Assembly: GCA_017411585.1 (NCBI GenBank)
Contig: JAFQPV010000248.1
Span: 1-16,671, forward strand
Direction of reading: 5' to 3'
Length of the DNA: 16,671 bases
DNA from: Clostridia bacterium
Lineage (GTDB): Bacteria > Bacillota > Clostridia > UBA1381 > UMGS1253
The translations under genes and the position numbers were made by a program. The notes beneath the pieces are model-generated. The model was given only the letters and a program-made list of their open reading frames with translations. It did no database searches and had not been told where the DNA came from. This document shows, piece by piece, positions 6,202 through 13,750 of the stretch (positions are counted from its first letter, which is position 1; each line of letters begins with the position of its first letter).

Positions 6202-7044
6202 TCAGGGCTTTGTGTATTCACGTGGTGACACGCCGGTAACCGCCTTAAATGCACGGCGAAATGCGTGTGCGGAGGCAAAGTGCAAATGTGATGCAATTTC
6301 CTCTACGCCCCAGGCGGAGGTTTTTAACAGCAGGCACGCGTGGTCAATCTTTTTGCGCGTGATGTATTCTTTAATGGTGGTGCCGGTTTTTTCCTTGAAC
6401 AGATGCGAAAGGTAGTATTCGCTGTAGGCAAGGCTTTGGCTGACATCGCGCGCGTGCTCGATGTTGATGAATTCCTTGTCTATATAGCGCAGCGCCCGGT
6501 ATACGGTTTGCCCGACTTGTGCGCTTTTGCCGCCATCCTTGGAAGCGGCGGTTTTGCCGGCAGCGAGCCTGTATACGGCAACGAGGATTTGCGAAAGGTA
6601 GCAGCTGACAAGCGTTTCACTGTGGCTGTCCCAGCAGTAGCACTCATCGACTAACAGCGCACACAGGCGGCGTACGGTTGAATCGCCGGAGAGGATAAAA
6701 TGCTTTTTGTTTTTGGTAAAGGCGTGAAAATCCTTTAAAAGCGCAGTATCTGCTGCCGTATAGCCGATGCAGATATAACGGAAATCCTCCGCGGGCAGCG
6801 CTTCGATTTCGTGTGTGCAGCCTTGGCGGATAAAGTGGATTTGCCCCGCACCAATTTCTTCACAGGTGTCATCCGAGTGCATTTTTGCCTTGCCGGAAAT
6901 GACATAGGTAATTTCATCGCAGCGCTGGTCGTGCTTTGGCATAATGCCGCCGCGCGTCAAAGACAGCTCTTCGACCTGATAGATTTTTGCATCGGGGACG
7001 GCGAGCCCTTCACCAAAGGTTTTGCCGAACTGGTATTTTTTCAT
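6202..7044 (-). CDS. AraC-family transcriptional regulator with cupin domain
   Basis: A 280-residue regulator. The N-terminal cupin-like sensor (about 10-100) carries MPKHDQRCDEITYVISGKA and an IRQGCTHEIEA strand. The C-terminal 100 residues hold the two AraC helix-turn-helix units: LAYSEYYLSHLFKEKTGTTI, then VEEIASHLHFASAHAFRRAF and the final TGVSPREY signature. Cupin AraC proteins usually sense small sugars and act on nearby catabolic operons. A longer reading starts at TTG- or ATG-like codons upstream to 7074, but GGAGG (6 nt away) points to the ATG at 7042-7044, and the promoter -10 box overlaps the longer start. It is a single-gene unit lying between the oxidoreductase operon and the hydrolase-transporter operon. 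Either could be its target; the oxidoreductase operon, with its weak promoter, is the better guess. Confidence 0.9.
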   Translation of the reverse strand: MKKYQFGKTFGEGLAVPDAKIYQVEELSLTRGGIMPKHDQRCDEITYVISGKAKMHSDDTCEEIGAGQIHFIRQGCTHEIEALPAEDFRYICIGYTAADTALLKDFHAFTKNKKHFILSGDSTVRRLCALLVDECYCWDSHSETLVSCYLSQILVAVYRLAAGKTAASKDGGKSAQVGQTVYRALRYIDKEFINIEHARDVSQSLAYSEYYLSHLFKEKTGTTIKEYITRKKIDHACLLLKTSAWGVEEIASHLHFASAHAFRRAFKAVTGVSPREYTKP

Positions 7045-7064
7045 AAGCCACCTCCGTTTTGTTA

Positions 7065-7093
7065 AGAATAGCACGGAAAATTTTTGCTGTCAA
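7065..7093 (-). promoter_or_regulatory. Promoter of the AraC-type gene
   Basis: Minus-strand TTGACA (7088-7093), 17-bp spacer, TATTCT (7065-7070). The -35 box directly abuts the T-tract of the preceding operon's terminator. Confidence 0.75.
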
Positions 7094-7128
7094 GAAAAAA
7101 AGACAATGCATCTTATGCATTGTCTTTT
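7094..7128 (-). terminator. Intrinsic terminator of the hydrolase-transporter operon
   Basis: A perfect 14-bp inverted repeat with a 3-nt loop (AAAAGACAATGCAT, 7098-7111, and its complement at 7115-7128), followed on the minus strand by a run of T. Confidence 0.9.
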
Positions 7129-7136
7129 GGAGGCTT

Positions 7137-8009
7137 TTATTTTGCTTCTTTTTTCTTATACATCGTAAAGCAGGATGCGATTACGATACACGCTACGGCA
7201 ACGAACACCATCACATTCGGCACGATACCGTTAATCAGCCAGGTGACAAACGGAGTTAAAATCGGCTTAATGAAGAACGCGAGCGATGCCATCATCGTGC
7301 CGCCGTGCTCCATCGCCTTAAAGTAAGCCAGGTAGCCGATACCGGTAATAAAGATACCGAGATAGAGCATAATGGAAATGCTCTTTACATCAAATGCCGG
7401 CAGAATATCTTCGCCGATGATGAGCAGGACAATGAGCAGCACAATCGCGCCGATGAAGAACGCATAGCCGCTTTGAATCAAGCCGCTGAACTTCTTGGTG
7501 TACTTCTTGCTCAGCGCTGTATAAAGACTAAACGACAGAGCGGCGAGCAGCGCAAGTGCCACGGATGAAAGGTTCGTGCCGGAGGAAAAGTCTGCACAAA
7601 AGGCAACACCTGCCACGCCGAACACGAGTGCAAGCACTTTATTCCATGTCAGTTTTTCCTTTAAAAGCAGGCAAGCGAACGCAATCGTGAAGATGGAGTT
7701 CGAGGAAAAGATAATTGCAATCAGCGACGGGGCATCTGCAATTTTAACGGCGATTTGCAGCGAGAGCATACTTACGCAAATGAGCAGAACGCCGAGAAGT
7801 GCAAACAAAAGAATGTCTTTTCCTGTTACCTTTAAGCCTAATTTTTTGACCTTCATCATTGCCGGCGGCAAAAGCATCAGTGCGCCGATTAAAAAGCGCC
7901 AGAAGGTGATGGCATACGGCGAAACATCGCCGGCAATCAGCTTGCTGATTGGCTCTAAGGTTACGAACATCAGCGCCGTAACCAGTGTGTAAAAAATACC
8001 TTTTTTCAT
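7137..8009 (-). CDS. EamA/DMT-superfamily transporter
   Basis: A 290-residue inner-membrane protein with ten predicted helices in two EamA repeats. The first repeat ends with the characteristic FACLLLKEKLTWNKVLALVFGVAGV stretch (near 110-135). The second ends near residue 280 with the related PILTPFVTWLING region. The basic C-terminal tail KKKEAK fits a cytoplasmic end. The family carries small metabolites such as amino acids, nucleobases or sugars, and the substrate is not readable here. It is the last gene of an operon: the start codon lies one base after the stop of the hydrolase gene, and GAGG inside that gene's end serves as ribosome site. Pairing with two esterase-like enzymes suggests it moves their substrate or product. 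Confidence 0.9.
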   Translation of the reverse strand: MKKGIFYTLVTALMFVTLEPISKLIAGDVSPYAITFWRFLIGALMLLPPAMMKVKKLGLKVTGKDILLFALLGVLLICVSMLSLQIAVKIADAPSLIAIIFSSNSIFTIAFACLLLKEKLTWNKVLALVFGVAGVAFCADFSSGTNLSSVALALLAALSFSLYTALSKKYTKKFSGLIQSGYAFFIGAIVLLIVLLIIGEDILPAFDVKSISIMLYLGIFITGIGYLAYFKAMEHGGTMMASLAFFIKPILTPFVTWLINGIVPNVMVFVAVACIVIASCFTMYKKKEAK

Positions 8010-8010
8010 T

Positions 8011-8772
8011 TTATTTTACCTCATTGTACTTTTTGATAAATTTATCTACGATTTCAACGAATTCATAAGTGCCTTCCGCGTTCGGCGCATTGATGTACTT
8101 GCAGTGATGCCAGCCCTCCATATAATTGAGCTCCACCTTTTCCATATCCGCACCCATATGCTTCATTGTAGATATTAAAAGCTTTGTCTGCTCTAAACGA
8201 TTTTCCATATCAAATTCGGAAACTAAAATGCACATCGGGGCGTAGTTTCTGCCTTCTGTGATGTGGTAAATCGGTGCGCTTTCATCGATGATGACACGCT
8301 TATGGTCGAAGCCGCGCTCACGAAGCACATTAAAGTGCGCCGTCGGCTGGCCTGCATCATGGATGTAGCCTGTGATGGCGTCTGCATCAATTTTGTGGAT
8401 GTCGAGCCACTTTTTGTCGAAGCACAGCATTTGCGAAAGATAGCCGCCTGCGGAAGAGCCGCCGACGAATATGCCGGTTACATTGCCGTATTCGCTCATG
8501 TGCTTGTGCGCCCACGCGACCGCTGCAGCCGCATCGCAAACAAATTCCGGATAGCGCGCCTCCGGGTACATACGGTAGTTTGCGGAAACAACGGCAATGC
8601 CGCGCTTTTGCAGCATTTCAACAAAAATGCCTGCTTTTTTGTCGCCGCCGTAGATGCCGCCGCCGTGGAAGTACACAAACACCGGGAAGGTGTCCGCGTC
8701 CGGCAGATGTACATCTAATTTTTGCTCGGGATGACCGAGCTTTGTGTAGGAAATGTCTTTAATCGAGTTCAT
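8011..8772 (-). CDS. Alpha/beta hydrolase (esterase-like), copy 1
   Basis: A 253-residue cytoplasmic alpha/beta hydrolase of the HGGG esterase class, close to BD-FAE-type hydrolases. The oxyanion motif His36-Gly-Gly-Gly39 follows YF. The nucleophile elbow is Gly105-Ser-Ser107-Ala-Gly109, with Ser107 the nucleophile. Asp188 (SEFD) and His223 (GWHHCKY) complete the likely triad. There is no signal peptide. It is about 78% identical by hand alignment to the gene immediately upstream (8790-9554), with a 3-residue deletion near residue 47. Such enzymes remove acyl groups from small esters or acetylated sugars. The catalytic set is intact in both copies. The ribosome site GGGAG is rather far (about 11 nt) from the ATG, so its expression may be lower than that of copy 2. 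Confidence 0.88.
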   Translation of the reverse strand: MNSIKDISYTKLGHPEQKLDVHLPDADTFPVFVYFHGGGIYGGDKKAGIFVEMLQKRGIAVVSANYRMYPEARYPEFVCDAAAAVAWAHKHMSEYGNVTGIFVGGSSAGGYLSQMLCFDKKWLDIHKIDADAITGYIHDAGQPTAHFNVLRERGFDHKRVIIDESAPIYHITEGRNYAPMCILVSEFDMENRLEQTKLLISTMKHMGADMEKVELNYMEGWHHCKYINAPNAEGTYEFVEIVDKFIKKYNEVK

Positions 8773-8789
8773 TTTTTTGCTTTCTCCCT

Positions 8790-9554
8790 TTATTTCGTAT
8801 GCTTTTTGATAAATGCGCTTGCAATCTCCACAAATGCATTTTTGCCGTCTGTGTCTAAGACTTTTAAGTATTTACAATGCTTCCAACCCGGCATAAAGTG
8901 GTATTCCACCTTTTCCATATCTGCACCCATATGCTTCATGGTCGAGAGCATCAGCTGCGTTTGCTCAAAGCGGTTCTGCGCATCAAATTCCGATACGAGT
9001 ACGCACATCGGGGCATAGTTTCTGCCTTCTGTGATGTGGTAAATCGGCGCAGTTTCGTCGATGATGACGCGCTTGAAATCTATGCCGCGCTCCTTGAGTA
9101 CATTAAAGTGCGCCGTCGGCTGACCTGCATCGTGAATATAGCCGGTGATGGCATCGGCATCAATTTTGTGGATGCCGAGATACTTTTTGTCGAAGCACAG
9201 CATCTGCGAAAGGTAGCCGCCGGCCGACGAGCCGCCGACAAACAAACCGGTTATATTGCCGTATTCGCTCATATGCTTATGCGCCCACGCAACCGCTGCT
9301 GCGCAGTCGTAAATAAACTCTGGGTAACGCGCTTCCGGGTACATACGGTAGTTTGCGGAAACAACGGCGATGCCGCGTTCTACGAGACCGGGGATAAAGG
9401 CTTCACATTCGTCCCACGCTTTATCGCCGTTGATGATGCCGCCGCCGTGGAAATAGACAAACACCGGGAAGGTGTCCGCCTCCGGCAGATGCACATCTAA
9501 CTTTTGCTCGGGATGACCGAGCCTTGTGTAGGAAATATCCTTGATGATTTTCAT
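8790..9554 (-). CDS. Alpha/beta hydrolase (esterase-like), copy 2
   Basis: A 254-residue hydrolase, sister of the downstream gene and first in the operon. The oxyanion motif HGGG is at 36-39, followed by the nucleophile Ser110 in GGSSAGG and Asp191 in SEFD. The histidine is His226 in GWKHCKY, where copy 1 has GWHHCKY; this shows which His is conserved. The region between 42 and 60 (cap side of the active site) and the last 30 residues differ most between the copies. Those are likely places for changed substrate choice. AGGAGG lies 7-8 nt before the ATG at 9552-9554. Its divergent neighbour is a LysR-type regulator, so control by that protein is likely. Substrate not identified; an acyl ester of a plant-derived compound is a guess. 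Confidence 0.88.
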   Translation of the reverse strand: MKIIKDISYTRLGHPEQKLDVHLPEADTFPVFVYFHGGGIINGDKAWDECEAFIPGLVERGIAVVSANYRMYPEARYPEFIYDCAAAVAWAHKHMSEYGNITGLFVGGSSAGGYLSQMLCFDKKYLGIHKIDADAITGYIHDAGQPTAHFNVLKERGIDFKRVIIDETAPIYHITEGRNYAPMCVLVSEFDAQNRFEQTQLMLSTMKHMGADMEKVEYHFMPGWKHCKYLKVLDTDGKNAFVEIASAFIKKHTK

Positions 9555-9578
9555 AGTATATCCCTCCTTTTTAAGGAC

Positions 9579-9607
9579 AGTTTAGCACAGAAACAGTATT
9601 TTGTAAA
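9579..9607 (-). promoter_or_regulatory. Promoter of the hydrolase-transporter operon
   Basis: Minus-strand TTTACA (9602-9607), 17-bp spacer, extended -10 TGCTAAACT with the TAAACT hexamer at 9579-9584. TAAAATATG boxes at 9604-9612 and 9616-9624 lie at and upstream of its -35. Confidence 0.65.
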
Positions 9608-9625
9608 ATATGCGGTAAAATATGA

Positions 9626-9654
9626 TTGCTATATATTAAAATATATGATAAAAT
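9626..9654 (+). promoter_or_regulatory. Promoter of the LysR-type gene with overlapping palindrome
   Basis: TTGCTA (9626-9631), 17-bp spacer, TAAAAT (9649-9654). The spacer contains the palindrome ATATATT-AA-AATATAT (9631-9646). It is AT-only, so part of its symmetry could be chance. A regulator bound here would block its own promoter, the usual LysR arrangement. Confidence 0.5.
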
Positions 9655-9671
9655 GAAGTCGGGTGATGGGA

Positions 9672-10514
9672 ATGGAAATGTTGCAAATTAAATATTTTAT
9701 GGCAGTAGCGCGCAGTGAAAACATATCCAGGGCGGCACAGGAATTTATGGTGCCGCCGTCGAGTGTGTCCGTTGCGATAAAAAAGCTGGAAGCGGATTGG
9801 GGGTATCCCTTATTTGACCGCACGGCAAACCGATTGAAGCTCAACACAAACGGCAAGCTTTTTTTGCATGCACTTGAAATAGCGGAGCGCGAAATGCGCA
9901 ATGCAAAAATGCAAATGCAAAACCTTGCGGGGACGGTGTCGGGCGAAATTCGATTGCTGATTTTAAGCAATCGCCGCAATGTGATGCAATGCATTTCGAG
10001 TTTTAAAGCGGCGTATCCGCACGTGGCGTTTACCATTCGCCACGAGTGGCACCAAAATTATATGGATTACGATTTGATTGTGACTGACCGTATCCTTTCG
10101 GAGGAAGTTTTTGAACGGCGTTTGTATCAGCACGAGGAAATGCTGCTTGCCGTGCCGAAGAATCATCCGCTTGCTTTATGCGAAAGTGTTTCGCTTTCTG
10201 CACTTGGCAGGGAAAAGTTTATCTGTATGCCGAAGGGGAGCAGTCTCGGTGATTACACGCATGCTGCATTTTCACGCTTTGGCATTTCGCCGGAGATTGC
10301 CATCGAGTGCGATGATCCGGAATATATTTTAATGTATCTGAAAATGGGATTGGGTCTTAGTCTTTTTCCAAACCGCTCTTGGGGAAGTCAGGTGGACGAA
10401 AACATTCACCTTATAAAATTAGAAGGGAATCTGGAGCGCGATTCGTATGTGTATTTGCGTAAAAACGCCTCCGTTGCGGCAAAGCAATTTGCAAAAACAC
10501 TTGCAGAAGCCTGA
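9672..10514 (+). CDS. LysR-family transcriptional regulator
   Basis: A protein of about 280 residues with the LysR winged HTH at residues 3-60: LQIKYFMAVARSENISRAAQ, then PPSSVSVAIKKLEADWG, and the wing LFDRTANRLKLNTNGK. The effector-binding domain follows, with strands at GEIRLLIL and YDLIVTD, and ends near GSLGDYTHAAFSRFG. Four in-frame starts are close together (GTG 9663, ATG 9666, 9672, 9678). GGTGAT at 9662-9667 matches the 3' part of the full anti-SD complement and best fits the ATG at 9672. It is divergent from the hydrolase-transporter operon, the standard position for a LysR regulator of that operon. The 56-bp gap to the next gene holds a separate promoter, so it is transcribed alone. 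The effector is unknown. Confidence 0.88.
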   Translation: MEMLQIKYFMAVARSENISRAAQEFMVPPSSVSVAIKKLEADWGYPLFDRTANRLKLNTNGKLFLHALEIAEREMRNAKMQMQNLAGTVSGEIRLLILSNRRNVMQCISSFKAAYPHVAFTIRHEWHQNYMDYDLIVTDRILSEEVFERRLYQHEEMLLAVPKNHPLALCESVSLSALGREKFICMPKGSSLGDYTHAAFSRFGISPEIAIECDDPEYILMYLKMGLGLSLFPNRSWGSQVDENIHLIKLEGNLERDSYVYLRKNASVAAKQFAKTLAEA

Positions 10515-10521
10515 ATTCGTA

Positions 10522-10550
10522 TTGACGGATGTACGGCTGAGTGATACAAT
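10522..10550 (+). promoter_or_regulatory. Promoter of the EamA-rhamnosidase operon
   Basis: TTGACG (10522-10527), 17-bp spacer, TACAAT (10545-10550). The predicted start of transcription is about 14 nt before the GTG at 10571. This supports that start over earlier in-frame codons. Confidence 0.7.
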
Positions 10551-10570
10551 GCGTATGTTGGGGTGATTTT

Positions 10571-11440
10571 GTGAAAAAAGAATACATATTCGCAGCAATT
10601 TCCATACTTTTATGGTCAACAATGGCAACGGCTTCCAAGCTGCTTTTGGGCAGCCAAAGCAGCTTTCAGGTGCTGTGGGCAAGCTCGTTTTTTGCGATGC
10701 TGTTTATGCTTTTGTTTAATCTGTTTACCGGCAATTTGAAAAAGCTGAAGGACTATAAGCTTAAAGATTATCTGATTATGATTTTTATCGGTCTGCCGGG
10801 TACGTTCTTTTATTATATTTTCTTTTATGCCGGTGCATCTATACTGCCGGCATCGCAGGCGTTTATCGTCAATTATATGTGGCCGATTATGAGCGTGGTC
10901 TTTGCCTGCCTTCTTTTAAAGGAGAAAATGACGGTGCGCAAAGCCATTGCAATTGCGGTTTCATTTCTGGGTGTCGTGATTGTGACGAGTGCGGACATGG
11001 TGCACTTTAATACGCTTGTACTGCTCGGTGCGCTGTGCTGCTTTTTCGATGCGGTTTGCTACGGTGTATTTACTGCGCTGAATCAAAAATTTCACTATGA
11101 TAAGCCAATATCGGTTTTGTTAAATTACACTACAACCTTTGTGCTGGCAACAACGTTTAATTTGTTCAAAGGCGATTTGTTTTTGCCGAGTCTTGGGCAG
11201 GCACTTGGGTTTTGTTGGAACGGCGCGTTTACGATGGCACTTGCGTGTATGACATGGATGTGGGCACTCGAATCGGGTAAAACAGCAAAGATTTCTAATT
11301 TGGCTTATATTACGCCGTTTTTGTCGCTTGTTTGGACGGCGCTGATTTTAAAGGAGAAAATTACAGCCAATGCAGTTGTCGGACTGTGCGTGATTGTGTG
11401 CGGTATATTTATACAAATGGGGCATAAAAGGAGGACATAG
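10571..11440 (+). CDS. EamA/DMT-superfamily transporter
   Basis: A 289-residue protein starting with GTG at 10571-10573, preceded by GGGTGAT; an upstream in-frame GTG at 10541 lies inside the promoter. It has ten helices in two EamA repeats. The conserved repeat end FACLLLKEKMTVRKAIAIAV occurs in the first half, and WTALILKEKITANAVVGL in the second. It is only distantly similar to the transporter at 7137-8009, so it is not a recent duplicate. The stop lies 3 bp before the downstream glycosidase start, and AGGAGG for that gene lies inside its end, so the two are co-expressed. The DMT superfamily includes the RhaT rhamnose carriers, but this EamA member cannot be assigned a sugar. Uptake of the glycosidase substrate or export of a product are both possible. 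Confidence 0.88.
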   Translation: MKKEYIFAAISILLWSTMATASKLLLGSQSSFQVLWASSFFAMLFMLLFNLFTGNLKKLKDYKLKDYLIMIFIGLPGTFFYYIFFYAGASILPASQAFIVNYMWPIMSVVFACLLLKEKMTVRKAIAIAVSFLGVVIVTSADMVHFNTLVLLGALCCFFDAVCYGVFTALNQKFHYDKPISVLLNYTTTFVLATTFNLFKGDLFLPSLGQALGFCWNGAFTMALACMTWMWALESGKTAKISNLAYITPFLSLVWTALILKEKITANAVVGLCVIVCGIFIQMGHKRRT

Positions 11441-11443
11441 GGC

Positions 11444-13597
11444 ATGGGAAAAATTAAGCAGATTCAAAGGATGATTACTTCTCGTGAGGCGGTGCAGAAT
11501 GAAAATGCACTGTATGTTTTCAAAAAGCGCACAGAACTTAAAACTGTGGAGGCGAGTACGCTTTGTCTTTATGCGGATGCAAGATATAAGCTGTATATCA
11601 ATGGGACATTAGCTGCAATCGGTCCGTGCCGCCGTTCAAGTGAAGTCGGTTATTATGACAAGGTGGATATTACGCCGTATTTGCGCGTAGGTACAAATGA
11701 ATTTGAGGTGCGCGTATTGCAGCTTGCAGTCAAGCCGGAGCCGGAAAGCTGGCTTTTGCTGGAAAGTGTAATGCGAAACGGCAATCTTGCACTTTGTATC
11801 TGGGGCAATTTGGGTACAGAGGCTTTCGGTACGGATGAAAGCTGGGTTTGCGCAAAGGAAGAAAATGTGCGCTTTGGTTTTGAGCAAGGCTACCGGAATT
11901 ATAATGCGGTGCAGTGCTATGAATTTACATCGGCGGATTACGGAAAAGAGCTTAGGTTTTTGCCCGCGGTTATGGGGGGAGAAATCTATAACCTGGATTC
12001 CGATATCCGTGGTCGTACGATCTCGCCGAATCCCGTAACAGAGCGTCCGATTCCGATGATGTATTTTGCAAAAAAAGAATTTGTAAATGAGACGAACGGT
12101 GTGTATGATGCGGGCTATGAAACCTGTGGCTATGTGCGCTTGCGCGCAAGTGGTAAGGGTGAAATTAAACTGACCTATACAGAGTCTAAGGTGTTTATGG
12201 AGAACGGAAAACGATATAAACGCCGCCGCGATGCAGAAGATGGTATTGTTTTGGGAGATTGCGACCGCTTGAAAGTGGACGGAGCACTTGATTTTGAAAC
12301 CTTCTGGATGCGCACGTTCCGTTATATACAAATCGAAACTGAGGGTGAGGTTTGTATTGACAGTTTTGACTTTTTGGAAACCGGATATCCGCTCACGACA
12401 TATGATGACTATGATTTTGGAAATGAAACGGACAATAAGGTGTTTGCAGTCAGTGTGAATACACTTCGCAGATGTATGCATGAAACGTATGTGGACTGTC
12501 CGTATTATGAGCAGCTTCAGTATACGATGGATACGAACCAGCAGATGCTTTTTACCTATCAGCTTACACAGGACAGAGCCTTGCCGGAAAAGGCGATAGA
12601 TGATTTTGCAAAAAGCTATCGTGTCGGCGGCCTTACGCAGAGCCGTTTTCCGACCAATACCGTGCAATTTATTCCGGGATTTTCGCTGTTTTTGATTTAT
12701 ATGCTGCATATACATGCCAAGCGTTTCGGGGATAAAAGCTTTATCCGTAAATATATCCATGTGGCAGACGGAACTTTACAGTGGTTTGAAGAGCATATGG
12801 ACGGTTATATGGTGGCACGGACGAATTTATGGGATTTTATTGACTGGCCAAAGGAGTTTGTAGATGGTTGTTACCCGGAATATGCGCCGATGTCGGTTTA
12901 CAGTATGATGCTCGCTGATGCGCTTGAAAAAACGGCGGAATTACATGCCATGCTCGGCAATAGCGTGCCTTCATATACTGCGCTTGCAAAGAAAATCAAA
13001 GCAGACGTCAAAGCAAGGTGTTATGACGAAGCGACGGGGCTGTATGCCGATACGCCGCTGAAGGGGCATTTTTCGCAGCATCAGCAATTTTGGGCAGTGC
13101 TTTGCGGCATGGAAACCGGCGAAGCTGCAAAACAGCTTTTATTGCGGTCGGAACAGCTTTCGTGCAAGGCGATGATTGCATATAATTATTACCGTTTGCG
13201 TGCTTATGAGCAGGTCGGCATGTATGATAAAGCCGATGAAATTATGGATACCTACCGCGGTTTGGTTGCGCTTGGCTGTACAACGATGCCGGAACACGAG
13301 CGCGAAGATGTGCGCAGTGAGTGCCACGCGTGGAGTGCAATTGCGCTGTATGAATTTACGGCGAAAGTGCTCGGCGTAACGTATGCAGACGGTAAGATAT
13401 ATGTAAAGCCGCACATCGGTAGCCGTCCGTATGCCAAGGGTACGGTTGCAACGCCGGTCGGCGGCGTGTATGTTTCCTGGAAGCAGGAAAATGGTGCGTT
13501 TGAAATTGAACTGAAATTGCCGGAAGGTGAAACAGCAATTTTAACAATGCCGGACGGCAAGGAAATGACGGTGCAGAGCGGAACTTATTCCGCGTAA
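11444..13597 (+). CDS. GH78-like alpha-L-rhamnosidase, cytoplasmic
   Basis: A 717-residue glycosidase with no signal peptide. The N-terminal beta-sandwich (about 35-120) contains DARYKLYINGTLAAIGPCRR, as in rhamnosidase N-domains. A second sandwich ends in FETFWMRTFRYIQIE (about 284-298). The (alpha/alpha)6 catalytic domain runs from about 325 to 640. A C-terminal beta domain (650-717) has KPHIGSRPYAKGTV. The GH78 general-acid region DCPxRExxGWxGD reads DCPYYEQLQYTMD here. Asp351, Glu356 and Asp363 keep the exact spacing, but the Arg and Gly-Trp are changed. A possible catalytic base is Glu617 in TTMPEH, with His628 in CHAWSA. It would release L-rhamnose from small imported oligosaccharides. 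With uxaB and uxaA downstream, pectic rhamnogalacturonan fragments are likely substrates. AGGAGG lies 9 nt before the ATG. Confidence 0.85.
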   Translation: MGKIKQIQRMITSREAVQNENALYVFKKRTELKTVEASTLCLYADARYKLYINGTLAAIGPCRRSSEVGYYDKVDITPYLRVGTNEFEVRVLQLAVKPEPESWLLLESVMRNGNLALCIWGNLGTEAFGTDESWVCAKEENVRFGFEQGYRNYNAVQCYEFTSADYGKELRFLPAVMGGEIYNLDSDIRGRTISPNPVTERPIPMMYFAKKEFVNETNGVYDAGYETCGYVRLRASGKGEIKLTYTESKVFMENGKRYKRRRDAEDGIVLGDCDRLKVDGALDFETFWMRTFRYIQIETEGEVCIDSFDFLETGYPLTTYDDYDFGNETDNKVFAVSVNTLRRCMHETYVDCPYYEQLQYTMDTNQQMLFTYQLTQDRALPEKAIDDFAKSYRVGGLTQSRFPTNTVQFIPGFSLFLIYMLHIHAKRFGDKSFIRKYIHVADGTLQWFEEHMDGYMVARTNLWDFIDWPKEFVDGCYPEYAPMSVYSMMLADALEKTAELHAMLGNSVPSYTALAKKIKADVKARCYDEATGLYADTPLKGHFSQHQQFWAVLCGMETGEAAKQLLLRSEQLSCKAMIAYNYYRLRAYEQVGMYDKADEIMDTYRGLVALGCTTMPEHEREDVRSECHAWSAIALYEFTAKVLGVTYADGKIYVKPHIGSRPYAKGTVATPVGGVYVSWKQENGAFEIELKLPEGETAILTMPDGKEMTVQSGTYSA

Positions 13598-13605
13598 GAA
13601 TAAAG

Positions 13606-13638
13606 AAAACCGACTTGATTTGAAGTCGGTTTTTCTTT
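13606..13638 (+). terminator. Intrinsic terminator after the rhamnosidase
   Basis: AAAACCGACTT (13606-13616) pairs with AAGTCGGTTTT (13623-13633) across a 6-nt loop, then T-rich. It makes uxaB a separate transcription unit. Confidence 0.88.
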
Positions 13639-13681
13639 ATAATATAGTCAAAAATTGTAGAAAACGAAAAATTTGCTTTTT

Positions 13682-13721
13682 ATCGTATAGCATTTTATTT
13701 TCATAGATGCTACAATACGAT
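13682..13721. promoter_or_regulatory. Interrupted inverted repeat in the uxaB control region
   Basis: ATCGTATAGCAT (13682-13693) matches the complement of ATGCTACAATACGAT (13707-13721), with one 3-nt insertion in the right arm. The right arm carries an extended -10 candidate, TGCTACAAT (13708-13716); no clear -35 is seen. This looks like an operator controlling uxaBA, possibly for a GntR- or LacI-type uronate regulator encoded elsewhere. The rest of the 153-bp gap 13598-13750 is the terminator and an AT-rich spacer. Confidence 0.4.
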
Positions 13722-13750
13722 TATGATACTATGCAAAGGAGTTTTTGATT

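Noticed and set aside
8877..9500. A 207-codon plus-strand frame over hydrolase copy 2 with a similar one over copy 1.
   Set aside because: Their mutual similarity follows from the duplicated genes on the other strand; no start signal or family match is visible.
11636..12760. A 374-codon minus-strand frame.
   Set aside because: It is the antisense shadow of the rhamnosidase; the forward frame has clear family motifs and ribosome site.
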